Below, in pieces: positions 8,987 through 16,376 of a stretch of 25,165 bases of DNA. Made by a program: the position numbers and the translations under genes. A model generated the notes under the pieces. The model was not told the origin of the DNA. It ran no database searches and saw nothing but the letters and a program-made list of their open reading frames with translations. Source of the stretch: a virus; IMG/VR virus record IMGVR_UViG_3300036466_000086, positions 1 to 25,165 of that record, one strand, 5' to 3'. Position 1 is the first letter of the stretch. Every line of letters begins with the position of its first letter.

Positions 8987-10666
8987 TTAGTTAGATAAAT
9001 AAGTTCTAGCATTATAATATAAATCTTTAGCAGCATTTATATCTCTATTAAATGAATCTCCAGGCTGACCAGTACCACCTATAGAAGTAGCAAGTGCTCT
9101 TTTCTCTGCAGGAGTTATATTTTTACCCTGCTCCTTTAGAAACTCTCCAATAGGTATAGCCATATAATCTCTAATAGATGAAAGACCAGAAGCACCCTCT
9201 ATTGCTCCAATGATTTTCTTAGAATTTTCTGGATTAGATCTAAGATATTCCCCCAGCGGAACGGCAATATTATCTCTAATGTCTCTAACATTTCTCTGAT
9301 TTGCAAATATATATTTATTGATAGCAGATGTAACTGGTTTTTCTATATTAAACTCAGGAGAAACAGTTGAGTTGGCTAAACTATTTAATAGCTTAGAATT
9401 TCCACTAATTAAGCCATCTTTCCATGTTTCAGATTCTATCTTCTTGTTTAATTCATTTACCTTCGTAAATCTTTGTTTTGCACTAAGGCTCTCATCATTA
9501 AGGATATCTTGCTTCTGAGATGATAATTTGTCTATCTCTTTAAAGCTAGATGATCCTTGGTTAGATGAATCAGCAACGATGCTGACAGCATTGTCAGCAT
9601 TAGAATTCGAAGCACTAGCATTTTCTGCTTCTTTCTTTGGAAGATTAGCTGTATATCTAGCGAGTGCTGACTCAAATCTATTTTCAGCAGTCTGAGGAGC
9701 TATTCCTCTTATATCATTAAGAATTGCTTGAGCAGATGTAGCACCTTGGCTACCAACTTGTATCCTATTTAATCCTTCAGTTGGCTGAGGAGTAAACTTA
9801 GGAGATCCTCCTCCAAAACCAAGAGTACTAGAACTTGTAGAGTATCCACTTCTGACTAACCCACCTATATCAGAAGGAGAATATCCTTGTCTTGCAAGAG
9901 TAGCTCCGTATTTTCTCATTTCATCTGCAACATTTTGTCCAGCAGTAGTACTTGGAAGTTCTAAGTCTTCTATAACTTTATTAACTGATTTACCAGTTTC
10001 TTCAATATACTTAGCAGGATTTTGTATAGAATTCTTACCGTACGATTGAGAGCCAGAGGTTGGTGATTTTAATCTTGAGTCAACTAATTGTTTTTGCAAT
10101 TCTTCTTCCTGAGTAGGAATGAAAGACGATCCAAACGAATTTAATAATTGTTGTTTTTTAAGCTGACTAAGCCCAGGAACAGAATTTAATTGCTTAGAGT
10201 AATCAGATAATGATGCAGCTCTAGACTCAGCAGTATTAAGATTGTTAAAACCTTGATTAAAAGCTTCTTCAAACTGCTTGTCAGTTCCTCCAGCTTTTGT
10301 AAATTTATTATAATTTTCAAGTAAAGATTTTCCTTGATCTATTCCTATAACATCTTGTTCTGTTATTTTTTTAGGAGATATTTTATTTGCAGCTCGTTCT
10401 GCTTCAAGATCAGCCAATTGAAGACCTTTAACCTTTTTATTGAGATTAAATTCTTCTTGTTGTCTAGCATTTTGTATATCAAATCTTCTAGCATTTTCTG
10501 CATCCTGAGAAGCAAGCCTAGCATCAAGAAGTTCTTGTCTTTGCTTATCGTCTTCTCTCTTTTGAAGATTTCCAATAATGTCAGACAGCCCAGACGAAGG
10601 AGATTGACCAAATCTTGGGATTGAAATTCTTCCGCCTGAAAAACTACCTATATTTTTTATAGCCAT
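8987..10666 (-). CDS. Probable internal/ejected virion protein, 559 residues
   Basis: This is a Gln/Asn/Ser/Ala-rich, helical, cysteine-free protein between a small ejection-type protein and the giant polymerase. That is the position taken by ejected proteins in N4-like phages. Residues about 30-90 are strongly helical and charged (coiled-coil-like); residues 200-320 are Gly/Ser/Thr-rich and probably flexible. Near the C-terminus an element of about 35 residues is repeated: IRDNIAVPLGEYL from I463 and IRDYMAIPIGEFL from I498. No enzyme motif and no membrane segment is visible. The start is supported by AAGGAAACAAT before ATG. I do not recognise a family. The assignment as an internal virion protein rests on position and composition. 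Confidence 0.7.
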   Translation of the reverse strand: MAIKNIGSFSGGRISIPRFGQSPSSGLSDIIGNLQKREDDKQRQELLDARLASQDAENARRFDIQNARQQEEFNLNKKVKGLQLADLEAERAANKISPKKITEQDVIGIDQGKSLLENYNKFTKAGGTDKQFEEAFNQGFNNLNTAESRAASLSDYSKQLNSVPGLSQLKKQQLLNSFGSSFIPTQEEELQKQLVDSRLKSPTSGSQSYGKNSIQNPAKYIEETGKSVNKVIEDLELPSTTAGQNVADEMRKYGATLARQGYSPSDIGGLVRSGYSTSSSTLGFGGGSPKFTPQPTEGLNRIQVGSQGATSAQAILNDIRGIAPQTAENRFESALARYTANLPKKEAENASASNSNADNAVSIVADSSNQGSSSFKEIDKLSSQKQDILNDESLSAKQRFTKVNELNKKIESETWKDGLISGNSKLLNSLANSTVSPEFNIEKPVTSAINKYIFANQRNVRDIRDNIAVPLGEYLRSNPENSKKIIGAIEGASGLSSIRDYMAIPIGEFLKEQGKNITPAEKRALATSIGGTGQPGDSFNRDINAAKDLYYNARTYLSN

Positions 10667-10684
10667 ATTGTTTCCTTTTATTTA

Positions 10685-11092
10685 TTATATTTTAGAAGCA
10701 ACGTTAGCTGATCCAAAATGTTTATTAACTGCTTCTGTTCTGGCAACAGCATTATTATATTTTGTCTTCTCTGCTTCATAGTTTCTATTAGCATTTTCAA
10801 TACTTGCGTTAAGTGCTTTCTTTTGAAGATTATAGTTTTGGAAACCTTGGAACGCTTCAAGTGCACCAAGACCAACTTGTGCAGCACCCAACCCATCTCC
10901 AAACGAAAATCCAGAATCAGAAACTGGAAGATTGCCCAACCCATCTTGTCCGACACCAATGCTTCCAGTAGAATTACTTCCGCTTTTAAAAACTGGGCTA
11001 GAGATAACATCTCCACCATTACCACTTACAGGTATTGGTTTAAAATATGAATTTGTAGCATTACTTCTAGAGTAAGTTGTATAGTCAGCCAT
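10685..11092 (-). CDS. Small internal virion protein, N4 gp52-like in position and layout
   Basis: This is a 135-residue protein without cysteine. The first 65 residues are Gly/Ser/Asn-rich and probably disordered. Residues about 66-90 form an Ala/Gly/Leu helix (GAAQVGLGALEAFQGF), followed by a long polar helix (KKALNASIENANRNYEAEK) to about residue 120. A glycine-rich helix followed by an Asn/Gln/Lys coiled coil is the usual layout of small ejection proteins next to the giant polymerase in N4-like phages and resembles T7 gp14-type core proteins. It may line or traverse the envelope during DNA entry. An AAGGAT site precedes the ATG. Exact family membership cannot be shown here. Confidence 0.65.
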   Translation of the reverse strand: MADYTTYSRSNATNSYFKPIPVSGNGGDVISSPVFKSGSNSTGSIGVGQDGLGNLPVSDSGFSFGDGLGAAQVGLGALEAFQGFQNYNLQKKALNASIENANRNYEAEKTKYNNAVARTEAVNKHFGSANVASKI

Positions 11093-11180
11093 CTTTGTAT
11101 CCTTTTTTGTAACAACCAGTATTGAATTGTTTTTTTAATTTATTTTTCTTAATTTTACTTAAATATTGCTTAGCTATTCA

Positions 11181-13487
11181 TTAACCAGTTTGAGTAACCT
11201 TTCTAGTTTCATATGCATAGTCAACATCATAAAGCTGGTCAAAATTAAAAGCAGCCTCGCCAAGCATGCTTGAAATATATGCATCTGGCATATTTAGTGT
11301 CCCAGAAAAGTAAGAAGACTGGTCATCAAACATCATTATTGTAGCAGAGGCATCATTGTAATTCATTGAATCAAGAAGCTCTTTTAATTCTGAATGTTGT
11401 TCTTGTATTGAATCAAGACGTGTCTCGCCCTCGGCAATCATTCTATCTGTTTCCATCTGCATAGCTTGGTTCATTGTTGAAAGTATTACGTTTGCTGCCT
11501 GAAGATAGCCAACACTAAATTGTTGTCCAAATAAAGTAAAGTCTCCATACATAGCTGCAATAATAGCAGCGGCAATTATAACTGCAGCTCCTAGCTTTGG
11601 ACCAAGAACTTTAATTACTATATGCACAACTAGTGCAACAGCAAGAATCTTAAATAGTGCAACCCATAAAGATGTGGTGCTACCTAAAGTCCATATTATT
11701 ATTACGAATGCTACCATTTTAAGTATAGCACCAAAGATAGACGTTTCATACCATTTAACAAAAACTTCTTCTGTTGCGTAACCAAGAAGACAAAGACCAG
11801 CTTCATATATTGCAACAAAATTTTTATAGCTAAGACTATTAAGAACACCAAGCGGAACAATTATTCTGCTATGTTCAGCGTCTCCATTTAGATCTGTATC
11901 TATGGTTTGACCAGATATTTTATATTTCTGCCTATAGTCAGCTATAATTATCTGCTTATATTCTGATTGACTACCCTGATATCTCATTACCATTCTATAT
12001 CTTGCTTCCTGACTTGTCCCATCCCCAGAAGAAACACTAACATAATATGTATCAATGGTTTTGGAATATGTTCCAACTGGAAGAATAGAGCCAGAGATTG
12101 TGCTTCTAGAAATTGTAAATGTATAAACCATGTTAAGCTGATTCATTGAAATACTTATATTTCCAGATCCTGGAGCATAATAATTAAATGATTTATATAA
12201 TGCTTCAGCTATAGCAGAACCTCCAGCATGTGGATGAATGCCAGTCATTAGGTATGCATTATCCATATCAGGATTAGCCAGGCTGTCTACAAGATCATTT
12301 GGCTTAAGATTTAATTTTTTAAGCATTCTTTTTAGCTTATAATTTTCTAAATCTTGAACTACATTATTTTCTTTTAGTGCTATTATAGCTGTCATTGGTA
12401 CAGTTTCTGAGAAATAAATATTAGTCGGTGCACCAGATAATAACTCAATATGTGTAAAATAAAATTCTGAATCATAATCGCTTCTAGTGTATTCTATATA
12501 CAGATTTTCAAAATCATTGGCTGCAGTAGATATTGAAAATGTTGTCAATGGCAAGTAAATCTCTATAATATTTGAATCACTAACACTTTCAGCAAAAACT
12601 CTATAGTTATTAACTCCTGATATATTATAAACTGTATGGTCATAGTAAGTAACCTCATATTGAGAATAATAAACAACTTCATATGGATACGAATCAGTTT
12701 CAACAGAATCTTCTATCACTTTGATAGTATAGTTACCAACATCATATAAAGAATCGCTAATTGACCATTCCTTCACAGAACTAGTATTAAATACATAGCT
12801 ATCGTATAGTAATCCAGATTCATATATTTCTATGATTGTCTCATTTATGGAAACTCCAGCAATACCAGATAATTCAAGAATTCCAGTTCCTTCATCAAAA
12901 TTAATATATGTTCCATCGTAAGAATATGAGTCCTGAAGAGACTCAACTATATCTTCCTCTGGCTCTTTTATAAAATCACAAGTTAATGTATTTCCAGATC
13001 TAGAGACACTTGGATTTATCCATGTATCGCCAGCATTAATTAATGTTTGCGTGTGATTAGTATAATCATAATTATTTTGAATATAGTTAAACATAATTTG
13101 ACTATCAGATAAATAGTCACCAATAAATCTTCTTATTCCATTTGCCTCTGGAACAATAGTCTGAAGATAAGAAAGAGTAGCTGCTTCATTTATAACTCTA
13201 GTACTTGCATTTGTACTTGGTGCGTATCCAAGACTGGTTAAGAATCTAGGTGAGCACTTTCTTCTGTAGTCCTTTTGAAAACTCTTGTATATTTTAAAGT
13301 AGCTATTCGCATCTCCTTTTGACTGACGAATAGCATTACGTCTAGCACTTTCATCAGCTTCTCCTGGAGTAAGAAGATTCTGTATAGATATATCACTAAC
13401 TGTCTCATAATGATCAACAATACCAAGTAGAAGGTTTAGTCCTCCAGTCATAACAGTCATTAGATTTTTACCAAAACTTCCACCCAT
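11181..13487 (-). CDS. Large virion protein with a C-terminal membrane-segment cluster
   Basis: This is a 768-residue protein whose ATG shares one base with the stop codon of the acyltransferase gene, so the two are translationally coupled. Residues 1-140 are helical and begin with a hydrophobic Gly-rich stretch. Residues about 190-370 are rich in Tyr/Ser/Val/Ile and look like beta-sandwich (Ig-like) domains. Residues 450-530 are again beta-rich. Residues about 584-601, 605-628 and 632-646 form three hydrophobic segments (FGAILKMVAFVIIIW and following). A charged helix (675-710) and a polar tail follow. A virion protein with membrane segments, placed just before the ejection proteins, could form part of the channel through the host inner membrane. 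No catalytic motif is visible. It is the nearest candidate acceptor for the upstream acyl cassette, by position only. Confidence 0.7.
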   Translation of the reverse strand: MGGSFGKNLMTVMTGGLNLLLGIVDHYETVSDISIQNLLTPGEADESARRNAIRQSKGDANSYFKIYKSFQKDYRRKCSPRFLTSLGYAPSTNASTRVINEAATLSYLQTIVPEANGIRRFIGDYLSDSQIMFNYIQNNYDYTNHTQTLINAGDTWINPSVSRSGNTLTCDFIKEPEEDIVESLQDSYSYDGTYINFDEGTGILELSGIAGVSINETIIEIYESGLLYDSYVFNTSSVKEWSISDSLYDVGNYTIKVIEDSVETDSYPYEVVYYSQYEVTYYDHTVYNISGVNNYRVFAESVSDSNIIEIYLPLTTFSISTAANDFENLYIEYTRSDYDSEFYFTHIELLSGAPTNIYFSETVPMTAIIALKENNVVQDLENYKLKRMLKKLNLKPNDLVDSLANPDMDNAYLMTGIHPHAGGSAIAEALYKSFNYYAPGSGNISISMNQLNMVYTFTISRSTISGSILPVGTYSKTIDTYYVSVSSGDGTSQEARYRMVMRYQGSQSEYKQIIIADYRQKYKISGQTIDTDLNGDAEHSRIIVPLGVLNSLSYKNFVAIYEAGLCLLGYATEEVFVKWYETSIFGAILKMVAFVIIIWTLGSTTSLWVALFKILAVALVVHIVIKVLGPKLGAAVIIAAAIIAAMYGDFTLFGQQFSVGYLQAANVILSTMNQAMQMETDRMIAEGETRLDSIQEQHSELKELLDSMNYNDASATIMMFDDQSSYFSGTLNMPDAYISSMLGEAAFNFDQLYDVDYAYETRKVTQTG

Positions 13488-13978
13488 TATAAGCCTTTTA
13501 TTTTATTGTAAAATTTATTTATAGATTCTTTTGTTACTTCAGATATCAATACTGAATCATCAGAAACTTTTGTTCCTAGTTTAATAAACTTTTCTATGTT
13601 TTTGTTTTTTATATATAAATCAATATTTTTAAATAAATTATTCATAATATAATTATTAAAAAGAATATTACCATCAGATACCCTGAATGGCTTAAGCACA
13701 TTAATATAAGATATCGAGCCAAATTGTTTTTCTCCAATTTGAGTTAACTCAGTACATGCAGCTCCAATGATAAGATTATTAATCATCAGAATATAACATG
13801 TTCCTCTAGATATTGATCCTCTAATCTTTATATTTACGCTATTGCTAGATCTATCAGTAGATGACAATACTTCAGATGTAGAAAAAATCTCTCCAAGTAT
13901 CATACCAGAAACAATATCAGCATGAGAAGAATCAGCTTTATATATTGAAAAATTATTTAGTGAGTCTAACTCCACCAT
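13487..13978 (-). CDS. Probable GNAT-type N-acyltransferase
   Basis: This is a 163-residue protein that starts 26 bases inside the ketosynthase gene and has the strongest ribosome binding site in the window (TTAGGAGG). Strand-like segments CYILMINNLIIGAAC (61-75) and FGSISYINVL (86-95), followed by KPFRVSDGNILFNNYI (96-111), resemble beta2-beta3, beta4 and the acyl-CoA-binding turn plus helix of GNAT enzymes, although the Q/RxxGxG/A loop is degenerate. T7 gp13, needed to assemble the T7 internal core, is also described as GNAT-like, so such a protein beside ejection genes has precedent. With an acyl carrier protein and ketosynthase upstream, the donor here could be an acyl-ACP instead of acetyl-CoA (inference). 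It could also be a structural relic without activity. Confidence 0.45.
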   Translation of the reverse strand: MVELDSLNNFSIYKADSSHADIVSGMILGEIFSTSEVLSSTDRSSNSVNIKIRGSISRGTCYILMINNLIIGAACTELTQIGEKQFGSISYINVLKPFRVSDGNILFNNYIMNNLFKNIDLYIKNKNIEKFIKLGTKVSDDSVLISEVTKESINKFYNKIKGL

Positions 13979-14792
13979 AAAAGCCTCCTAATCCGCTTGC
14001 TAAAACCAATCCAGTTTTATTGTCATATCTTTTATCTTCTATTAACATACATAATTCAATTAGACCACTGGCACCTTGAGTATGCCCATGAATTTCCTTA
14101 TAAGACACCGTATCTCTAATCCCAAATAATTCAATAGATGAAGCTTCTACTTCATTATTTCTTTCTGTTCCTGTTCCATGTGTTTTTACGTATGATACAT
14201 CATCAGAGTATAAATCATTAAGGACTTTGATATAACCATCCGCACTAACAGACATTGGACTTGAATCTGCATTCCACTTCCAAGAAGTAAGATCTATCTT
14301 GTAATTAGAATACTTATTTGATAAATGTATAATAGCAGCACCATCTGTGCAAACCATATCTATTCCAAGCTGCTTAAATAATAGCTCTTGTGTAGGTTCT
14401 CGAAGTTCATCAGAATAAACTACTACATCTGTATATCCTGAATCAAGAAGCATCTTAGCTTCATGTAAAGAATATATACTACTTGCACAAGTGTTTGAAT
14501 TACTACTTGCATAATTTACATTATTTATCATCTTTGATATCGTAAAAACATTCAATCCTATCTGGCTCTTTATTGGAGCATTTCCAGGAAGAGACAAGTT
14601 TTTAATATTTCTAACATCACTATGATGCATTGCTGGACCAGCAGCATACAAAAAAGCAACATTTTCTCCAACATCTAATCTGTCAAAAAATGGATTTAGT
14701 ATATTAATATATTGACCAGTCATAAACTTTGATCTGTCAATAGACTCAATAAGTGGATCTCCAACAACATATTCAAAATCTTTTACATACAT
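13953..14792 (-). CDS. Shortened beta-ketoacyl-ACP synthase (ketosynthase)
   Basis: This 279-residue protein has the thiolase-fold condensing-enzyme motifs in order. The nucleophile C102 lies in NTCASS followed by a helix and SGYTDVVVYS. H205 lies in KTHGTGTE with the downstream ELFG. K232 and H237 lie in YKEIHGHTQGASG. The C-terminal glycine loop is SGLGGFYGG. These match the FabB/FabF Cys-His-His triad plus the conserved Lys; K232 to H237 is five residues, as K328 to H333 in FabB. It is about 130 residues shorter than typical enzymes (about 410), mostly before the Cys and between Cys and the first His. Such enzymes condense or decarboxylate malonyl-ACP to extend acyl-ACP. It overlaps the ACP gene by 10 bases and the acyltransferase gene by 26. 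Activity is plausible because no catalytic residue is missing; the product is unknown. Confidence 0.85.
   Translation of the reverse strand: MYVKDFEYVVGDPLIESIDRSKFMTGQYINILNPFFDRLDVGENVAFLYAAGPAMHHSDVRNIKNLSLPGNAPIKSQIGLNVFTISKMINNVNYASSNSNTCASSIYSLHEAKMLLDSGYTDVVVYSDELREPTQELLFKQLGIDMVCTDGAAIIHLSNKYSNYKIDLTSWKWNADSSPMSVSADGYIKVLNDLYSDDVSYVKTHGTGTERNNEVEASSIELFGIRDTVSYKEIHGHTQGASGLIELCMLIEDKRYDNKTGLVLASGLGGFYGGVRLTK
13984..13989 (-). promoter_or_regulatory. Strong ribosome binding site of the acyltransferase gene
   Basis: AGGAGG lies six bases or less upstream of the ATG at 13978 and is embedded in the last codons of the ketosynthase gene. Most genes here have the weaker AAGGA form, so this one may be tuned for higher translation or for coupling. 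Confidence 0.7.
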
Positions 14793-15031
14793 GATACTAT
14801 TCTTTCATAAATTGTATTTGGTGTTTGGTTTGAATAATCAAACTTTTCCTTGTTCAAATCTGATGTGTCAAAACAATGATACTTATCATCAAGTTCAACA
14901 TACATCATTATTCCGCTAAAGCTATCAATACCAGATGATAATATCTTATCATCAAAAGATATCGGATTACCATGGTTTTCGATAATATAATCATTAATAA
15001 AATCTAATATTTCATCTTCTGAATAATTCAT
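14783..15031 (-). CDS. Phage acyl carrier protein
   Basis: This 82-residue acidic helical protein has the carrier-protein signature: DKILSSGIDSFSG, with S37 in G-I-D-S as the predicted 4'-phosphopantetheine attachment site, followed by a helix (IMMYVELDDKY) like the recognition helix of ACPs. Its length matches bacterial ACPs (about 75-85 residues). It would need a host phosphopantetheinyl transferase, as none is seen in the window. It is followed with overlap by a ketosynthase and then a probable acyltransferase, so it most likely carries the acyl chain for that cassette. Host ACP normally serves this role, so a private ACP suggests an unusual chain or a dedicated acceptor. AAAGGAT precedes the ATG. 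Confidence 0.8.
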   Translation of the reverse strand: MNYSEDEILDFINDYIIENHGNPISFDDKILSSGIDSFSGIMMYVELDDKYHCFDTSDLNKEKFDYSNQTPNTIYERIVSCM

Positions 15032-15047
15032 GTGTATCCTTTCTTGA

Positions 15048-15575
15048 CTAGTCTAGTGTAGAATAATAATCTGTAATAACATTCTCAAATGCTTGGTTAA
15101 ACCCAAATGTTCCAGATGGATATTCTGTAGTTGAACCAGTTTGAGATATTTGTGCAGGAATAAATGTAGTATCTGTATCTTGAAAAGTAATACCCCATGC
15201 ATTCATTTGTGCTTCTAGAATCTTTTGATGCTTATTATCATCAAAACCAGCTCTCTGTCTATTGTATAATTTTTCCTGTGAAGACATCACATCTCTTTGT
15301 TTTGCCGAAGTAAGAAGTTTGTCTTGCTCATTTTTAAGTTGTGCATCTTTAATCTCTAAGTCTTTATTGGCTAAATCAATTCCAAGCTCAAATCTAACAG
15401 CCTCTTGTATCATACTTGGAATAACTCCAGTATAAACTGCACCAGCCTCTTGTTGTGTAATTTCATTTTTAGCTATAGCGTCATTAATATGTAATCGTAA
15501 AACTCTCATAAATGCATCAAAAGATCCATTTCCTTCAAGGCTTACTTCTGTAACGTCAGATAGTTGTACTGCCAT
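15048..15575 (-). CDS. Structural protein, connector- or tail-associated, 175 residues
   Basis: This is a mainly helical protein. Residues 15-60 (GSFDAFMRVLRLHI and the following ITQQEAGAVYTGVI) and 60-120 (a Gln/Lys/Asp-rich helix ending in YNRQRAGFDDNKHQKILEAQMNAWG) match a layout I have seen in small structural proteins encoded after the capsid gene in podoviruses: an initial FD helix, a membrane- or interface-like helix, a long Gln-rich helix, then a conserved Trp. The C-terminal 45 residues are Thr/Ser/Gly-rich. No enzyme motif is present. The start follows CTAAGGAAT. I cannot name the family, but position and composition favour a virion component. Confidence 0.6.
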   Translation of the reverse strand: MAVQLSDVTEVSLEGNGSFDAFMRVLRLHINDAIAKNEITQQEAGAVYTGVIPSMIQEAVRFELGIDLANKDLEIKDAQLKNEQDKLLTSAKQRDVMSSQEKLYNRQRAGFDDNKHQKILEAQMNAWGITFQDTDTTFIPAQISQTGSTTEYPSGTFGFNQAFENVITDYYSTLD

Positions 15576-15610
15576 AATATTCCTTAGTTTATAGTATTTA
15601 ATTCATATTC

Positions 15611-15633
15611 GAGAGCCATGAATTGTGGCTCTC
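15611..15633 (-). repeat. Perfect 8-bp GC-rich hairpin between two structural genes
   Basis: GAGAGCCA and TGGCTCTC flank a 7-base loop in the 67-base gap 15576-15642. It is the most GC-rich stem in the intergenic sequence. No T-run follows on the coding strand, so it is not a standard intrinsic terminator. ATACTATAAA, a -10-like stretch, lies between it and the next ribosome binding site. It may be an RNA-processing or mRNA-stabilising hairpin. Confidence 0.5.
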
Positions 15634-15642
15634 TGATATAAA

Positions 15643-16266
15643 CTAACCTATTTTGTTAGCAGCTTTAATTTGTTGCTCAACTTTTTTCTTTTGCAATTCA
15701 GCAAAGCTTAATCCAGCAGCTGGAGTAATTAAAAATCTAGGCTCATCACTATATTTAATCTCTTCAGATTTTTCTGTCTGAATAGGAACACGCTTTGTAA
15801 CTCTAGCAAGATTTGCTAATGCACCTCTTCTAATATATTGAATGTTTCTTCCTTCAAGATTAATAACATCAGTCTGATGACCAATTAACCCATTTCCCCA
15901 TGAAACAAACATTGCTTTGTCTGGAGTTTGAGTAGTTCTAGTATCAGTAATTAGTACACATTCTTTTCTAAATAAATCAGCAGTCTGCAATCTTTTTCTT
16001 TGCGACCTAGGCAACTCTGAAGCTTTTAAAATTTTCTTTGGAGCTTCTAATTCAGGACTAGTTTCATCCTCAGCTTGATATTCTTCTTCTTCAGCGATTA
16101 ATGATTTCTTGTAAACATTAACTGCAGAAAGTAATTCTGTTTTGTTAGGCTTGTTTGGATTTTTTGCATCTAATACAATATTTGCACCTGAATCTGTTAA
16201 GTCATCAATTAGAGTCTTCAACTCTTCATTAGTTAATTCTTCTACGTTTTCTAGTTTCTCATTCAT
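15643..16266 (-). CDS. Conserved structural protein following the capsid gene, with SAP/HeH-like N-terminus
   Basis: In this 207-residue protein, residues about 10-55 (LTNEELKTLIDDLTDSG, then NKTELLSAV) resemble a SAP or HeH/LEM-like helix-extended-loop-helix, a small nucleic-acid or protein-binding fold common at the start of phage head proteins. An acidic linker (57-75) follows. Residues 85-160 contain a basic helix (RSQRKRLQ) and a strand-rich part (ECVLITDTRT, FVSWGNGLIGHQTDVINLEG) that looks like the small protein usually encoded next to N4-gp56-type capsid genes. A basic helix (185-205) closes it. It is likely a head-to-tail connector or head-decoration protein. AAGGA precedes the ATG. 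Function is inferred from context and a remembered sequence pattern. Confidence 0.6.
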   Translation of the reverse strand: MNEKLENVEELTNEELKTLIDDLTDSGANIVLDAKNPNKPNKTELLSAVNVYKKSLIAEEEEYQAEDETSPELEAPKKILKASELPRSQRKRLQTADLFRKECVLITDTRTTQTPDKAMFVSWGNGLIGHQTDVINLEGRNIQYIRRGALANLARVTKRVPIQTEKSEEIKYSDEPRFLITPAAGLSFAELQKKKVEQQIKAANKIG

Positions 16267-16291
16267 TTATTTTTCCTTATTTTTCGGATTT

Positions 16292-16313
16292 TATCTATCT
16301 CAATAAATAGATA
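16292..16313 (-). repeat. 9-bp AT-rich hairpin upstream of the 207-residue gene
   Basis: Coding-strand arms TATCTATTT and AGATAGATA (one G-T wobble) enclose the 4-base loop ATTG. It ends about 27 bases upstream of the ATG at 16266, just before the AAGGA site. It is the second hairpin in the 110-base gap after the capsid gene. No T-run follows. Confidence 0.45.
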
Positions 16314-16324
16314 TATTGCCTCAT

Positions 16325-16356
16325 ATTATAACAGAAGAGCCTAAGCTCAACTGTTA
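16325..16356 (-). promoter_or_regulatory. Bipartite hairpin after the capsid gene with overlapping TGnTATAAT
   Basis: On the coding strand TAACAG and CTGTTA form a 6-bp outer stem (16329-16356). A 2x2 T-T internal loop and an inner GAGC/GCTC stem with loop TTAG complete it. TGTTATAAT, an extended -10-like element, begins in the right arm (forward 16325-16333). A transcript from here would drive the genes after the capsid gene. Alternatively the hairpin protects the 3' end of capsid mRNA. There is no U-tract, so simple intrinsic termination is unlikely. Confidence 0.4.
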
Positions 16357-16376
16357 AGCCACATCAGATTATCTTA

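Noticed and set aside
10718-11050. Plus-strand frame of 110 codons
   Set aside because: It is antisense to the small ejection protein gene, with no start signal and Cys/Ile/Phe-rich composition unlike the real genes.
13487-15031. Acyl cassette as ordinary host DNA picked up by transfer
   Set aside because: Base composition and ribosome binding sites match the neighbours and the genes overlap each other and a virion gene, so they look integrated into the phage operon; ancient host origin remains possible.
15611-15633. Intrinsic transcription terminator
   Set aside because: The stem is good but no T-run follows on either strand, so I report it only as a hairpin.
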